The notes below the pieces were generated by a model. It was given only the letters and a program-made list of their open reading frames with translations. It did no database searches and was not told the origin of the DNA. The position numbers and the translations under genes were made by a program. Shown here one piece after another: positions 32,492 to 42,180 of a DNA stretch of 64,000 nucleotides. Within the stretch, counting starts at the first letter, position 1. Each line of letters starts with the position of its first letter. The DNA comes from Gemmatimonadota bacterium (GTDB lineage Bacteria; Latescibacterota; UBA2968), in contig JAPPAB010000134.1 in assembly GCA_026705765.1 (NCBI GenBank), positions 1 through 64,000 on the forward strand. The letters run 5' to 3'.

Positions 32492-35173
32492 TTATTGATC
32501 CTTCAAAAAACCCCGCAGCACCGTATGCAAAATCCCCCCATTGCGATAATAATCGATCTCCACAGGCGTATCGATACGCACCGTCGCAGAAAACGACTTC
32601 ACATTCCCATCCTCATCCGTCGCCGTCACCGTCACATCTTGCAAAGGCTGCAAATCATCGCTCAAACCCGTAATATCGTACACCTCCCGCCCCGTAAGCC
32701 CCAGCGACTCGGCATTCTCCCCATCCACAAACTCCAGCGGCAACACCCCCATACCCACCAGATTGCTGCGGTGAATGCGCTCAAAACTCTCCACAAGCAC
32801 TGCGCGCACGCCCAACAGTAACGGACCCTTAGCCGCCCAATCGCGCGACGACCCCGAACCGTACTCCGCACCCGCAATCACAATCGACGGCACACCCGCA
32901 TCCACATACCGCATCGCCGCATCGTAAATACTCATCTGCTCCCCCGAAGGCAGGTGCATTGTCACACCGCCCTCTGTCCCTGGCGCAAGTGAATTGCGAA
33001 TGCGAATATTCGCAAACGTACCCCGCATCATCACCTCGTGATTGCCCCGCCGCGAACCATAAGAATTGAAATCCTTCGGCTCAACCCCGCGAGCAATCAA
33101 AAACTGCCCCGCCGGGCTATCCACCGCAATCGAACCCGCCGGAGAAATATGATCCGTCGTCACCGAATCGCCCAACCGCGCCAGCACCCGCGCACCTCTA
33201 ATATCTGTAATCGCGTCTAACTCCGACGACAAATCCACAAAAAACGGCGGCTCCTGCACATAAGTACTCTCCGCCTGCCACCCATAGAGATCCCCCGCTT
33301 GCCCGCCAACCGCATTCCACATCTCATTGCCCTCAAACACATTGCCATAGCGCGCCTCAAACATATCCGGCTTCAGCGCCCGTGCAATCGTATCGCCAAT
33401 CTCATCCTGACTGGGCCAGAGATCGCGCAAAAACACCGCATTGCCATCCCCATCCACCCCTATGGGCTCCACAGTCAAATCCAGATCCACCCGCCCCGCC
33501 AGGGCATACGCCACAACCAGCGGCGGCGACGCCAGATAATTCGCCTTCACATGCGGATGCACGCGACCTTCAAAATTGCGATTCCCACTCAACACCGACG
33601 CAGCGACCAGATCATCCTCGTGAATCGCGGCAACCACCGGATCGGGCAACGGCCCGCTATTGCCAATACACGTCGTACAGCCATACCCCACCGTATGAAA
33701 ACCCAACTGCTCCAAATACGGCGTCAAACCCGCCTGATCGAGATAATCCGACACCACGCGCGAACCCGGCGCCAGACTCGTCTTCACATGCGCGTGAACC
33801 TTCAACCCCATCTCCACCGCCTTCTTCGCCAACAAACCAGCAGCCACCATCACGGAAGGATTACTCGTATTAGTACAACTCGTAATCGCCGCAATCACCA
33901 CTGCCCCGTGCCCGAGCGCGCCATTCGTCCTCTTTTGCGCATCATCATCATCCAGCCCAAAACCACTATTGCCCACCGGTGCGCGCAACGCGCCCTCAAA
34001 CGCATTCTTCATCTGCCCCAGCGCAATGCGGTCCTGTGGCCGTTTTGGACCCGCCAAACTCGGCTCCACCGTACTCAAATCCAATTCAAGCGAATCCGTA
34101 AACCGCGGCTCCGGCGTATCATCTGTGCGGAACAACCCCTGCTCCTTCGCGTACCGCTCAACCACATCCACCTCTGCCGCCGTGCGGCCCGTGCGCGCCA
34201 AATAACGCAGCGTCTCGTCATCCACCGGGAAAAACCCCATCGTCGCCCCGTATTCCGGCGCCATATTGGCAATCGTCGCGCGATCTGCCAGCCCAATACC
34301 CGTCAACCCCGTACCGTAAAACTCGACAAACTTATCCACCACGCCCTTCTCGCGCAACATCTGAACCACCGTCAACGTCAAATCCGTCGCCGTCGTACCC
34401 TCGGGCAACTGCCCATCCAACTTGAACCCGACAACCTCGGGCGTCAGCATATAAATCGGCTGCCCCAGCATCACCGCCTCCGCCTCAATACCCCCCACAC
34501 CCCAGCCCACCACACCCAGGCCATTAATCATCGTCGTATGTGAATCTGCCCCCACCAAACTATCGGGAAAAGCCACCCCACCCCGGGCAATAACCCCCTT
34601 TGCCAGATACTCCAGATTGACCTGATGCACAATACCCGTCAACGGCGGCACCACCCTGAAACTCTCAAACGCATTTGCACCCCAGCGCAAAAACTCATAC
34701 CGCTCCCGATTGCGCTCAAACTCGATCTCCGCATTTCTCCGCAACGCATCCGAATTTGCAAAACTATCCACCTGCACCGAATGATCCACAACCAGATCCA
34801 CCGGAATCAACGGCTCAACCCGACTTGCATCGCCCCCCATGCGCCCCATAGCCGAACGCAACGCCGCCAGATCCACCAGCGAAGGCACACCCGTAAAATC
34901 CTGCAACACCACCCGCGCGGGCTTAAACGGTATCTCTATCGGATTGGGATTGACCGCATTCCAATTCGCCAGCGTCTCCACATCCTCCTCCCGCACCTGA
35001 TACCCATCCAAATTTCGCAGCGCCGCCTCGAGCAGCACCCGCACGGAAAACGGCAAAGTCGATACCGCCCCAACCCCATCAGCTTCCAACCGATCCAGCC
35101 GAAAAATTGCGAGATCACCCGCCATAGTAGAAAGTGTATCGCGTGAATTCAAAGGATTATGCGTTTGACTCAT
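32492..35173 (-). CDS. acnA: Aconitate hydratase
   Basis: Converts citrate to isocitrate through cis-aconitate in the TCA cycle. The 893-residue length is that of AcnA. The three Fe-S cysteines are in [13 protein letters not shown] and [13 protein letters not shown]. The [15 protein letters not shown] and [12 protein letters not shown] blocks are typical, and the swivel domain contains [18 protein letters not shown]. The start at 35173 follows AAGGA seven bases upstream. Confidence 0.96.
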   Translation of the reverse strand: MSQTHNPLNSRDTLSTMAGDLAIFRLDRLEADGVGAVSTLPFSVRVLLEAALRNLDGYQVREEDVETLANWNAVNPNPIEIPFKPARVVLQDFTGVPSLVDLAALRSAMGRMGGDASRVEPLIPVDLVVDHSVQVDSFANSDALRRNAEIEFERNRERYEFLRWGANAFESFRVVPPLTGIVHQVNLEYLAKGVIARGGVAFPDSLVGADSHTTMINGLGVVGWGVGGIEAEAVMLGQPIYMLTPEVVGFKLDGQLPEGTTATDLTLTVVQMLREKGVVDKFVEFYGTGLTGIGLADRATIANMAPEYGATMGFFPVDDETLRYLARTGRTAAEVDVVERYAKEQGLFRTDDTPEPRFTDSLELDLSTVEPSLAGPKRPQDRIALGQMKNAFEGALRAPVGNSGFGLDDDDAQKRTNGALGHGAVVIAAITSCTNTSNPSVMVAAGLLAKKAVEMGLKVHAHVKTSLAPGSRVVSDYLDQAGLTPYLEQLGFHTVGYGCTTCIGNSGPLPDPVVAAIHEDDLVAASVLSGNRNFEGRVHPHVKANYLASPPLVVAYALAGRVDLDLTVEPIGVDGDGNAVFLRDLWPSQDEIGDTIARALKPDMFEARYGNVFEGNEMWNAVGGQAGDLYGWQAESTYVQEPPFFVDLSSELDAITDIRGARVLARLGDSVTTDHISPAGSIAVDSPAGQFLIARGVEPKDFNSYGSRRGNHEVMMRGTFANIRIRNSLAPGTEGGVTMHLPSGEQMSIYDAAMRYVDAGVPSIVIAGAEYGSGSSRDWAAKGPLLLGVRAVLVESFERIHRSNLVGMGVLPLEFVDGENAESLGLTGREVYDITGLSDDLQPLQDVTVTATDEDGNVKSFSATVRIDTPVEIDYYRNGGILHTVLRGFLKDQ

Positions 35174-35197
35174 AAACAAGTCCTTCTCTAAAAGGTT

Positions 35198-35428
35198 TCA
35201 AGCTACTTTCTCAGGAAAATGGTACAAAGGCACTGAATGGACAGGCGTACCAGTTGCGACCCGCTCAATCTCGCGGGCAGTCTCTTCGGTAATAATCCTG
35301 TCGCCACACACATCGCAAACCAGTGCCGGAACACCTTCGATTACGACCACCTGGCCATCGCGACGAGAACTAAACACGACGTGTTTGTTCAGGTATTGAC
35401 CCTCATGACAAAGCGTACATTTATTCAT
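35198..35428 (-). CDS. YgiT-type zinc-finger protein (MqsA-like N-domain)
   Basis: This 76-residue protein has two CxxC pairs (CTLC near residue 4, CDVCGD near residue 38) that bind zinc. GRIITEETAREIE follows in the style of MqsA/YgiT antitoxin N-terminal domains, but the DNA-binding HTH half of MqsA is absent. It overlaps a 50-residue gene by 8 bp. Together they look like a two-gene toxin-antitoxin-type unit, a role inferred from family. Confidence 0.85.
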   Translation of the reverse strand: MNKCTLCHEGQYLNKHVVFSSRRDGQVVVIEGVPALVCDVCGDRIITEETAREIERVATGTPVHSVPLYHFPEKVA

Positions 35429-35573
35429 TCTTCACCTCTCTCACCCCCAGGGGTGAGAATAAGGCGGTATCATCTTCAGCAATGGTCTCTTCTTCTGTCC
35501 GGGATTCGATCTGGTCAATGACCTCCTGAACACGCTTCTGATTCCAACCCTCGGGATATTTATTTTTATCCAT
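35421..35573 (-). CDS. 50-residue acidic partner of the YgiT-type protein
   Basis: The start is ATG at 35573, and the stop at 35421 overlaps the next gene by 8 bp. The protein begins MDKNKYPEGWNQKRVQEVID and contains EEETIAEDDTALF. I recall many short proteins starting with KYPxGWdexRV and an E-E-E-x-x-A-E-D motif beside toxin or YgiT genes. Strict overlap indicates coupled translation. Function unknown. Confidence 0.7.
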   Translation of the reverse strand: MDKNKYPEGWNQKRVQEVIDQIESRTEEETIAEDDTALFSPLGVREVKNE

Positions 35574-35670
35574 ATTTATATTTTTTTTGATTGAGAAACG
35601 GCAAAACTACAGGCTCGCAGCTCAACTTCACCTACTCCATCGCCTTGCATTAACAACGAATTTATCACCC

Positions 35671-36078
35671 TTACTTCAGTATATCAACATGTCCATAATT
35701 GAGCATCTTTGCATCCACCGTCAATAATCGACAGTTGTGGACTCTTGCCGTAGCAACAATAATCTGATCCGCTGGATCTCTGTGGAACCCAACGGGCAAT
35801 TGAGTTGACTCAATTGCAATTTGCGGCGTCAAATTGAGAAACCGAACGCCTGGATATGAGAGTGCCTGACCCATCCACTCTTCAACTGGACAAGGCAAGA
35901 CGAGCCGATTATACTCAACTAATTTAGCAACCTCCCAACACGAAATTGCACTCACCCCAAGACCTTGAGACTCATACTGTTGCAGCCACGCCACTTGCTG
36001 GCTGGTGAGATGAGCATCTCCCTGAACCCACCAAATCCAGATGTGTGTATCAAGCACAATCACTGTGATACGCTCCAA
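35671..36078 (-). CDS. PIN-domain toxin (VapC-like)
   Basis: This 135-residue PIN ribonuclease has IVLDTHIWIWW with the first catalytic Asp, SAISCWEVAKLVE with the conserved Glu, and HRDPADQIIVATARVHNCRLLTVDAKM with the third and fourth acidic residues. All four are present, so it should be active. It overlaps its upstream partner by 19 bp. VapC-type toxins cleave RNA and are held inactive by the co-expressed antitoxin. Confidence 0.9.
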   Translation of the reverse strand: MERITVIVLDTHIWIWWVQGDAHLTSQQVAWLQQYESQGLGVSAISCWEVAKLVEYNRLVLPCPVEEWMGQALSYPGVRFLNLTPQIAIESTQLPVGFHRDPADQIIVATARVHNCRLLTVDAKMLNYGHVDILK

Positions 36079-36293
36079 TCTCCATCCGCTACGGGTTCCG
36101 TGGGATCAAGGTATTTTATTGGGGTGCCACGCAGTGGATATCGGTCTTTCTCGCTGCTATTTTCTCCCTGTTCAGACGAAAAAGAACAGGGAAAAATAAG
36201 GATTTCAACAGGCTCGCCTTCTCGAAAAGGCAAATTCTTAATCACAACTGTTCTATCCTGTCGTATAACCGTTTCAACGCGATGGGCATTCAT
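36060..36293 (-). CDS. Antitoxin partner of the PIN toxin
   Basis: The start at 36293 has GGAGGTGAGAG directly upstream. The 77-residue product begins MNAHRVETVIRQDRTVVIKNLPFREGEPVEI, a swapped-hairpin-like N-terminus with the GExVEI motif seen in the DNA-binding part of VapB-like antitoxins. The tail is charged. It overlaps the toxin gene, so the pair forms one operon. Confidence 0.75.
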   Translation of the reverse strand: MNAHRVETVIRQDRTVVIKNLPFREGEPVEILIFPCSFSSEQGENSSEKDRYPLRGTPIKYLDPTEPVADGDWSVSQ

Positions 36294-36621
36294 ATCTCTC
36301 ACCTCCAGATTGTGATGCCTGCACTGAGCTAAAAGGGTTTGATTGTATATAACAATACAGCGAAAAATTTCAAAAGTCTAATTCTAGAAGGCGCAAGTCA
36401 TGACACTTTCTTACCAAAGTTGTTAGTAAAAATCAAAAATTCGCATATCGGTTTGTCCGTAAACCAGACAACATGGCCCACGCCGAAGAAAAATACCACA
36501 ACAACCCGTATTTTCAAACTCTTTTTGTACGCTTCGCACTTGATTGGATTGGGAAGAATATATATTTTCTTTCGTCGAAGTAGAACCAGAGGCATTTTTC
36601 GACGACAAAGGAGAAACGAAA
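36294..36621. other. 328-bp A/T-rich intergenic region
   Basis: Divergent upstream region between the antitoxin gene and the nuclease-like/OB-fold gene. Base composition is clearly lower in G+C than the surrounding housekeeping genes. No RNA gene, repeat or convincing small gene is visible. Confidence 0.5.
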
Positions 36622-37701
36622 ATGAACAACCAATTCGAGAGAAACTTTGCTCTGGCAAAAAGGCACGAACAACAACTCATTGCCTGCCTTGAAGATTATT
36701 TTGGCACTTCGTTTTCTCCTGCGGAACTCGGTGAGGATAAATATAGAAAAATCGATTTCTTTTCTAATTGCCGCCAAAAGATCGCCGTTGGTGCTCGCGT
36801 GACCCGACATACAGCTTGGAAGTATCGCGATCAAGTTCGTATTAGCGACAATAAAAACATACACAAATCCGAACACGATGAATGGATGGTTGATGGCAAG
36901 GGGCCAGACTATTTCATCTATGGTCATATTGCCCCTGATGAAGAAGAACTCCGAATGGTTGTTCTGGTCAGTCTTAGCATGTTGCGTACCATAAAAGGAA
37001 AACGTTTAGACAATTATAACTTTTTTGTTTATCCAATCACCGATCCGGGAGTAGTACTCTGCTGTTGGTGTAGTCCCGAAGTACGCGACGATCCGATTAT
37101 CAAAATATTGTCAGGCCCAAAAAAACCATTACAGCCTTTGTCTGTGCCTATAGAAGAGACAGACAAGCCAGAAGAAGCATATCCCAATATCTCACGCGAG
37201 AGACACAGGCAATTACGACGCAATCACTGGTATAGTGTCATTGCCACGGTGTTACTTATATCGGGCGTTGTTTTCGGCATTATGTCATCAGATCAAGAGC
37301 CTGATTCAAAACAGGTCGAGATGGAAGCAAAAAAGCAGACTGATTTTTCTGAACTAAATCTGATCGCGCCCGAGGATGCAATGGCTCACCTCGGTCAAAT
37401 AGGAATCGTCTGTGGCGAAGTTGCAAGTTCCAGATACGCAACCTCTAGCAAGGGACGGCCCACATACTTAAACATCAGTAAATCTTATCCAAATCATATT
37501 TTTACTGCTGTAATATGGGATACGCATCGTGCCAAATTCGGCGCACTTGAACAGATATACAAAGAGAAATGGATTTGTGTGACGGGAAGAATCGCCGATT
37601 ACCGAGGCGCAGCACAAATAGAAGTACAGGATAGAGAACAACTCAATGAAGTTGACGAACAGACTTTCAAATACCTCAAAAATCTTTTTTTTTTGAAATA
37701 G
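36622..37701 (+). CDS. Nuclease-like, single-span membrane, OB-fold protein
   Basis: This 359-residue protein starts at 36622 (AAGGAG upstream). Residues 1 to about 140 resemble a PD-(D/E)xK-type fold: EDYFGTSFSPAELGEDKYRKIDFF, then a basic stretch, then MVDGKGPDYFIYGH. Near residue 205 is one membrane helix (WYSVIATVLLISGVVFGI). The C-terminal part (GQIGIVCGEVASSRY to WICVTGRIADYRGAAQIEV) is an OB-fold of the nucleic-acid-binding type. I do not know a named family with this order. The low G+C and placement beside a toxin-antitoxin pair suggest horizontal transfer. Confidence 0.6.
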   Translation: MNNQFERNFALAKRHEQQLIACLEDYFGTSFSPAELGEDKYRKIDFFSNCRQKIAVGARVTRHTAWKYRDQVRISDNKNIHKSEHDEWMVDGKGPDYFIYGHIAPDEEELRMVVLVSLSMLRTIKGKRLDNYNFFVYPITDPGVVLCCWCSPEVRDDPIIKILSGPKKPLQPLSVPIEETDKPEEAYPNISRERHRQLRRNHWYSVIATVLLISGVVFGIMSSDQEPDSKQVEMEAKKQTDFSELNLIAPEDAMAHLGQIGIVCGEVASSRYATSSKGRPTYLNISKSYPNHIFTAVIWDTHRAKFGALEQIYKEKWICVTGRIADYRGAAQIEVQDREQLNEVDEQTFKYLKNLFFLK

Positions 37702-37747
37702 GCTAAGAGTAGATCACGTCCCATACGGGTCGTGTCCTAACCACCTG

Positions 37748-37769
37748 TGGGCGAGACATGCCTCGCCCC
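37748..37769. repeat. GGGCGAG/CTCGCCC palindrome
   Basis: GGGCGAG pairs with CTCGCCC across a short loop, within a GGGCGAGACATGCCTCGCCCC context; part of the same wording (GCATGCCTCGCCCCTAC) recurs near 54307. It lies between the OB-fold gene and phosphoglycerate mutase. Confidence 0.6.
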
Positions 37770-37833
37770 TACGGTTGCTTCACACTTCACGGCCCTTCTT
37801 TTTTATCTGCGTTCATCTGCGGATCACACTTTC

Positions 37834-39414
37834 ATGACCAACCAACGCTTTGTCGCACTCATCATCCTCGACGGCTGGGGATTAAACCCACGTCGGGACC
37901 ACAACGCCGTGGCCCTTGCCAGAACCCCGACAATGGACCGCATCTGGGCCAATTACGCCCACACCACCCTCGACACTTCTGGACGCGCAGTCGGCCTCCC
38001 CGACGGACTCATGGGCAACTCCGAAGTCGGCCACCTCAACCTCGGTGCGGGACGCACCGTCATGCAAGCCATGACCCAGATCGACGACCGCATACGAGAC
38101 GGCAGCCTGTACCAAAACAAAGCCTTAATCGCCGCCATAGACCGCATCAAAAACCACAACCGCAACCTCCACCTCATCGGCCTCGTCTCCGACGGCGGCG
38201 TACACACCTGGCCCAGTCACTACGAGAGCCTCATCAAAATGGCAGCCGAACGCGGCCTCCCCTCAGACCGCCTCTTCATCCACGCCTTCACAGACGGACG
38301 CGACACACCACCCCAAAGCGCAATCCACCGCATGCGCGAACTACTCGCCACGTTCAAAACCCACGGCATTGGCCGCGTCGCCTCCATATCCGGACGGTAT
38401 TACGCCATGGACCGCGACCACCGCTGGGAACGCACCCAAATCGCCTACGACCTCCTCACACAGGGCAAAGGCATCCCCGAAGCCGACCCCATCGCAGCCA
38501 TACAAAACGCCTACAACCGCGGCGAAACCGACGAATTTATCAAACCCATTGCCATCGCCGGCAACCCCACCATAAAAGATGGGGACAGCGTCATCTTCTT
38601 CAACTTCCGCGGCGACAGACCCCGGCAACTCACCCGCGCCTTTACACTCAAAAATTTCGACGGCTTCCAACGCCACACCTGGCCCAACACCCACTTCACC
38701 ACCCTCACCCGATACGAAGCCGACGTACCCGTCACCGGCATCGCCTACCCCCCCGAAACCCTCTCGCAAAACATGCCCAACATCTGTGGATCGGTCATCG
38801 CCCGGGCCAACAAACGACAACTGCGCATCGCAGAAACAGAAAAATACGCCCACGTCACCTTCTTCTTCAACGGCCAGCGGGAAACCCCCTTTGACGGCGA
38901 AGAACGCATCCTCGTACCATCGCCCAAAGACGTCCCCACCTACGACCACAAACCCGAAATGAGCGCACCTGAAATCGCAGACCGATTCACACAAGCCATC
39001 GCATCCAACCAATACGACGCCGCAATATGCAACTTTGCCAACCCCGACATGGTCGGCCACACCGGCATCCTCGACGCCGCCATACACGCCGTCACCACCG
39101 TTGACACCTGCCTGGACCGCGTCCTCAAAGCCATAGAAAACGCAAACGGCGCAGCCATCGTCACCGCCGATCATGGCAACGCCGAACAAATGATCCACTA
39201 CGACACTGGCGAACCCCACACCGCACACACCACCAACCCCGTACCCTTTGTACTCGTTGACCCCACCTACACGGGAAAACTCCGCGCTGGCGGCACCTTG
39301 CGCGACGTCGCCCCCACCCTGCTCTCCCTCCTCAACCTGCCAAAACCCGGTGAAATGACTGGAAGTGATCTAAGGCAAAAGCAACCTCAGTCAGAATCAG
39401 GATGGGCAGGATGA
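37834..39414 (+). CDS. gpmI: 2,3-bisphosphoglycerate-independent phosphoglycerate mutase
   Basis: Interconverts 3- and 2-phosphoglycerate in glycolysis and gluconeogenesis. The start at 37834 (MTNQRFVALIILDGWG) fits the family; longer frames run into a dispersed repeat. The catalytic Ser is in MGNSEVGHLNLGAG. HAFTDGRDTPP, SGRYYAMDRDHRWERT and the metal-binding NFANPDMVGHTG and VTADHGNAEQM follow. The last ten residues (KQPQSESGWAG) run beyond the usual end into repeat-like DNA. Confidence 0.95.
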   Translation: MTNQRFVALIILDGWGLNPRRDHNAVALARTPTMDRIWANYAHTTLDTSGRAVGLPDGLMGNSEVGHLNLGAGRTVMQAMTQIDDRIRDGSLYQNKALIAAIDRIKNHNRNLHLIGLVSDGGVHTWPSHYESLIKMAAERGLPSDRLFIHAFTDGRDTPPQSAIHRMRELLATFKTHGIGRVASISGRYYAMDRDHRWERTQIAYDLLTQGKGIPEADPIAAIQNAYNRGETDEFIKPIAIAGNPTIKDGDSVIFFNFRGDRPRQLTRAFTLKNFDGFQRHTWPNTHFTTLTRYEADVPVTGIAYPPETLSQNMPNICGSVIARANKRQLRIAETEKYAHVTFFFNGQRETPFDGEERILVPSPKDVPTYDHKPEMSAPEIADRFTQAIASNQYDAAICNFANPDMVGHTGILDAAIHAVTTVDTCLDRVLKAIENANGAAIVTADHGNAEQMIHYDTGEPHTAHTTNPVPFVLVDPTYTGKLRAGGTLRDVAPTLLSLLNLPKPGEMTGSDLRQKQPQSESGWAG

Positions 39415-39472
39415 AAGGATGAACAGGATGAAAGGCAAAGGCGAAATCAAAATCAAAGGCAGATAAAACCTT

Positions 39473-39533
39473 CTGGATCGCGGCTCAACTTCATAGCCTG
39501 CCCCGTAAGGCTTTTATACGGGGCCGCGATGAC
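39473..39533. repeat. REP-like palindrome, copy B with inner hairpin
   Basis: This has the same CTGGATCGCGGCTCAACTTCA opening and GCCGCGATGACG end as copy A, but with an added inner stem CCCCGTA/TATACGGGG. It follows a tract of GGATGAAAGGATGAACAGGATG-type repeats between phosphoglycerate mutase and a sulfatase. Confidence 0.8.
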
Positions 39534-39540
39534 GAATGCT

Positions 39541-40968
39541 TCACTCATCATATTCTTCCCAAACCGGAATCGTCCCAGCAGTTGGGCCATCTTTCACCAG
39601 AAGCCGTTCGCCATCTGTAAAGCCCTCGGGGCGACCGACCAATTCCCCAATAAGACGGGACCGCCACATCGCGATCTCCTCCGCCCATCCGGGATCATCC
39701 GCCAGATTATTCATCTCGCACGGATCATTTTCCACATCGAAAAACAGCTCTCGCCCCTGCCCTGGCAAATACGCGAACTTCCGCTTCCCATCCGTCACAT
39801 ACTGCATCCCGCTATTCGACGTAGGCACACTCGCGCACTCCCCGTGCACATAATCTCGCCACCCCGCTTGTGAATCGCGAATAATCGGCAACACACTCTC
39901 CCCATCCACCGTATCCGGAATCGGAACACCCACCGCATCGAGCAACGTCGGCATAATATCCATCAACTCAACCGGACGCTCGATCACCTGCTCCTGCGGC
40001 AACCCCAAACTACCGGGAAACTTCATCAACAGCGGAACCCGCGCAGACGGCTCAAAGGGATTGCGCTTACGCAGCCACTGATGATCCCCCAGCATCTCCC
40101 CGTGATCAGACGCAAACACCACAATCGTATTGTCCGGCAACACGCGACCACTCACCAGACGCGCAATCTGGTGATCGATATGCTCGACACACCCGTAATA
40201 ACCCGCGCGCGTCGCCTTCATAACCGGAGGATCCAGACACAAGCGCCAGCACTCCGGCTGCAACCCCCGCACCGGACCGTCGAAAACCCGCGCCCAATCC
40301 CCCACATAAGGCTCGGGCAAATCCATCGCCATATACTTATCAAAATAATGTGCAGGCGGCGTAACCGGCTGATGCGGATGGATAAAATTAACCGCCAAAA
40401 ACCACGGCTGATCTCCCCTTTGCGAATCGATAAACTCCAGCCCCTTTTGCGTACACCAATTGGTAAAATGCAAATGCTCATCCAGATGCCACGGACGCCC
40501 TGGAAAACCATTGCTATACATCCCGTGCGCATCAGAAGCCCGGTGCCACGCCGCACCATTCTCGCGCACATACTTCTGATAATCATTATCGACCCCCGAA
40601 ATCGGACTATCCGCCCATTCCGCGGAATCAAACCCCAACGCCCTCGCAGGCGGACCCCAGTGGGCCTTGCCGGACAGATGGGTGCGATACCCCGCATCGC
40701 GCAAAACCCCCGGCAACGTCGGCCAGGGCAGCGGTGCTGATGCATTTTGAAGCGCACCGTGATTGCTCGGCTTGCGCCCCGTAATCACCGTACGGCGAGC
40801 CGGCACACACACTGGACAAGCCGAATAAGCGTGGCGAAAACGCACCCCCGACGCAGCCATATAATCCAGATTGGGCGTCTGCAACACGGGATGGCCCTCA
40901 ATACCCAGGCAATCGCCGCGCTGCTGATCCGTCATAATAAGTAAAATATTGGGTCTATTATCCGGCAT
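39541..40968 (-). CDS. Type I sulfatase (sulfatase family S1)
   Basis: This 475-residue formylglycine-dependent sulfatase has PNILLIMTDQQRGDCLGI with the metal-binding Asp pair and CPVCVPARRT as the C-x-P-x-R activation motif. SGKAHWG, FASDHGEMLGDHQW and the C-terminal GREFFDVENDPCEMNNLADD are family standards. There is no signal peptide, so substrates may be imported sulfated sugars. It is 6 bp after the RlmB-like gene in a four-gene unit. Confidence 0.93.
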   Translation of the reverse strand: MPDNRPNILLIMTDQQRGDCLGIEGHPVLQTPNLDYMAASGVRFRHAYSACPVCVPARRTVITGRKPSNHGALQNASAPLPWPTLPGVLRDAGYRTHLSGKAHWGPPARALGFDSAEWADSPISGVDNDYQKYVRENGAAWHRASDAHGMYSNGFPGRPWHLDEHLHFTNWCTQKGLEFIDSQRGDQPWFLAVNFIHPHQPVTPPAHYFDKYMAMDLPEPYVGDWARVFDGPVRGLQPECWRLCLDPPVMKATRAGYYGCVEHIDHQIARLVSGRVLPDNTIVVFASDHGEMLGDHQWLRKRNPFEPSARVPLLMKFPGSLGLPQEQVIERPVELMDIMPTLLDAVGVPIPDTVDGESVLPIIRDSQAGWRDYVHGECASVPTSNSGMQYVTDGKRKFAYLPGQGRELFFDVENDPCEMNNLADDPGWAEEIAMWRSRLIGELVGRPEGFTDGERLLVKDGPTAGTIPVWEEYDE

Positions 40969-40974
40969 CCTTTT

Positions 40975-41664
40975 TTATCCTTTCTGAAAATGATACATAC
41001 AAATCGCGGCAGCGGCAGACACATTCAGAGACCCGACAGCACCGCGGGGAGGAATGCGGCATATTTCATCGCACTTATCGCGCGTCAGGCGTCGCATACC
41101 GCTCTCCTCATTCCCCAGCACCAGAAGCCAGGAACGATCTGCCGAAAACGCGCTCAAATCCTTCTCCGCATGCTCAGAAGTCCCCAAAACCCACAAACCC
41201 GCATCCTTCGCCACATCCAGAGCACGGCTCAGATTCGTCTGAACAGAAAACGGAACATACTCAACCCCGCCCGAAGCCACATCGTACACCGCGCCCGTCA
41301 TCGAAGCGGAACGATCTCGACTAAGCAAAACACCGCGCACCCCAAAAAAAGCCGCAGAGCGAAAAATCGCCCCCAGATTTTGCGGATCCTGCACCGTATC
41401 CAGCGCCAAAAAAAGACCCGCAGTATCGGCAAACAACGCCGCGAGATCACAACCCGGATGTTCTTTAACCGCAGCTTCCGCATCTCCTCCACGAAACCGA
41501 CCACCCCCTCCGGCAAACACGCGCACACCAATCCTCTCCGCCTGTTCCCGCACAACTCCCCACGCACCACCCGGTTTGGCGGGCAAACGAACCTCAATCA
41601 CATCTTGCGGACGCTTGTCCAGAACCGCCAGAATACTGTGCGGATTTTTGAGATAAATCGGCAT
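40975..41664 (-). CDS. rlmB: TrmH/SpoU-family RNA 2'-O-methyltransferase (RlmB-like)
   Basis: Probably methylates the 2'-OH of a guanosine in 23S rRNA. The 229-residue protein starts at 41664 (MPIYLKNPHSILAVL). The SpoU knot motifs are ALDTVQDPQNLGAIFRSAAFFGV, VLGNEESGMR and IPPRGAVGSLNVSAAAAI. A short RNA-binding N-domain precedes them. The frame upstream of 41664 overlaps the DUF2231 gene and is not used. The precise RNA target cannot be read. Confidence 0.85.
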   Translation of the reverse strand: MPIYLKNPHSILAVLDKRPQDVIEVRLPAKPGGAWGVVREQAERIGVRVFAGGGGRFRGGDAEAAVKEHPGCDLAALFADTAGLFLALDTVQDPQNLGAIFRSAAFFGVRGVLLSRDRSASMTGAVYDVASGGVEYVPFSVQTNLSRALDVAKDAGLWVLGTSEHAEKDLSAFSADRSWLLVLGNEESGMRRLTRDKCDEICRIPPRGAVGSLNVSAAAAICMYHFQKG

Positions 41665-41671
41665 ATTGTGT

Positions 41672-42157
41672 CTATTTGCTCTCAAACTTATCGACTCGCG
41701 GCACGCGCTTCTCCAACTCAACCTGTGACGTAACAGGCTTTGTTCCAGCGCCGTAAAAATAAACCAGATGCCCACCCGTATATCCCGCCGCACACACCAG
41801 ACCCGCGGTAACAAGACCAAACACGAGATACACATAGCGAACAAACCCGACAAATTTCTTTTTCAAAACAAAATGCGTGCGCACCAGTGCCAGAGCAACA
41901 GCCAAAAACGCGGTGACCGTACCCAGCGTATCGTGATCCTCTAAATCTGCGGCAATACCATCGATATGTTGCGCAACCTCCGCAGCACTATCCCCTGTAA
42001 GCGCAACCGGAATCGCGGTCACAGCACCCAGCGAAAAAAGCAAAAACCCGGCTCTCAAAAAAAAATCGCGGTCATTTAATATCCCAATCGCATCGCAAAC
42101 AACGCCGATGACCAGCAACACAATGGGAAAATGTGCGATAAGAGGGTGAATATCCAT
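41672..42157 (-). CDS. DUF2231-type membrane protein
   Basis: This 161-residue protein begins DIHPLIAHFPIVLLVIGVVCD, the characteristic His-Pro-x-x-x-H-F-P start of DUF2231. Four membrane helices follow, with GLVTAGLVCAAGYTGGHLVYFYG near the end. Such proteins are thought to bind haem, on the basis of conserved His residues. It lies between NYN-nuclease and RlmB genes with short gaps, all minus strand. Confidence 0.85.
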   Translation of the reverse strand: MDIHPLIAHFPIVLLVIGVVCDAIGILNDRDFFLRAGFLLFSLGAVTAIPVALTGDSAAEVAQHIDGIAADLEDHDTLGTVTAFLAVALALVRTHFVLKKKFVGFVRYVYLVFGLVTAGLVCAAGYTGGHLVYFYGAGTKPVTSQVELEKRVPRVDKFESK

Positions 42158-42180
42158 AATGGAAAATGAGATCGTTTTCT

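Noticed and set aside
37758-38894. Pro/Arg/His-rich 378-residue plus-strand frame
   Set aside because: Out-of-frame shadow of phosphoglycerate mutase with no domain.
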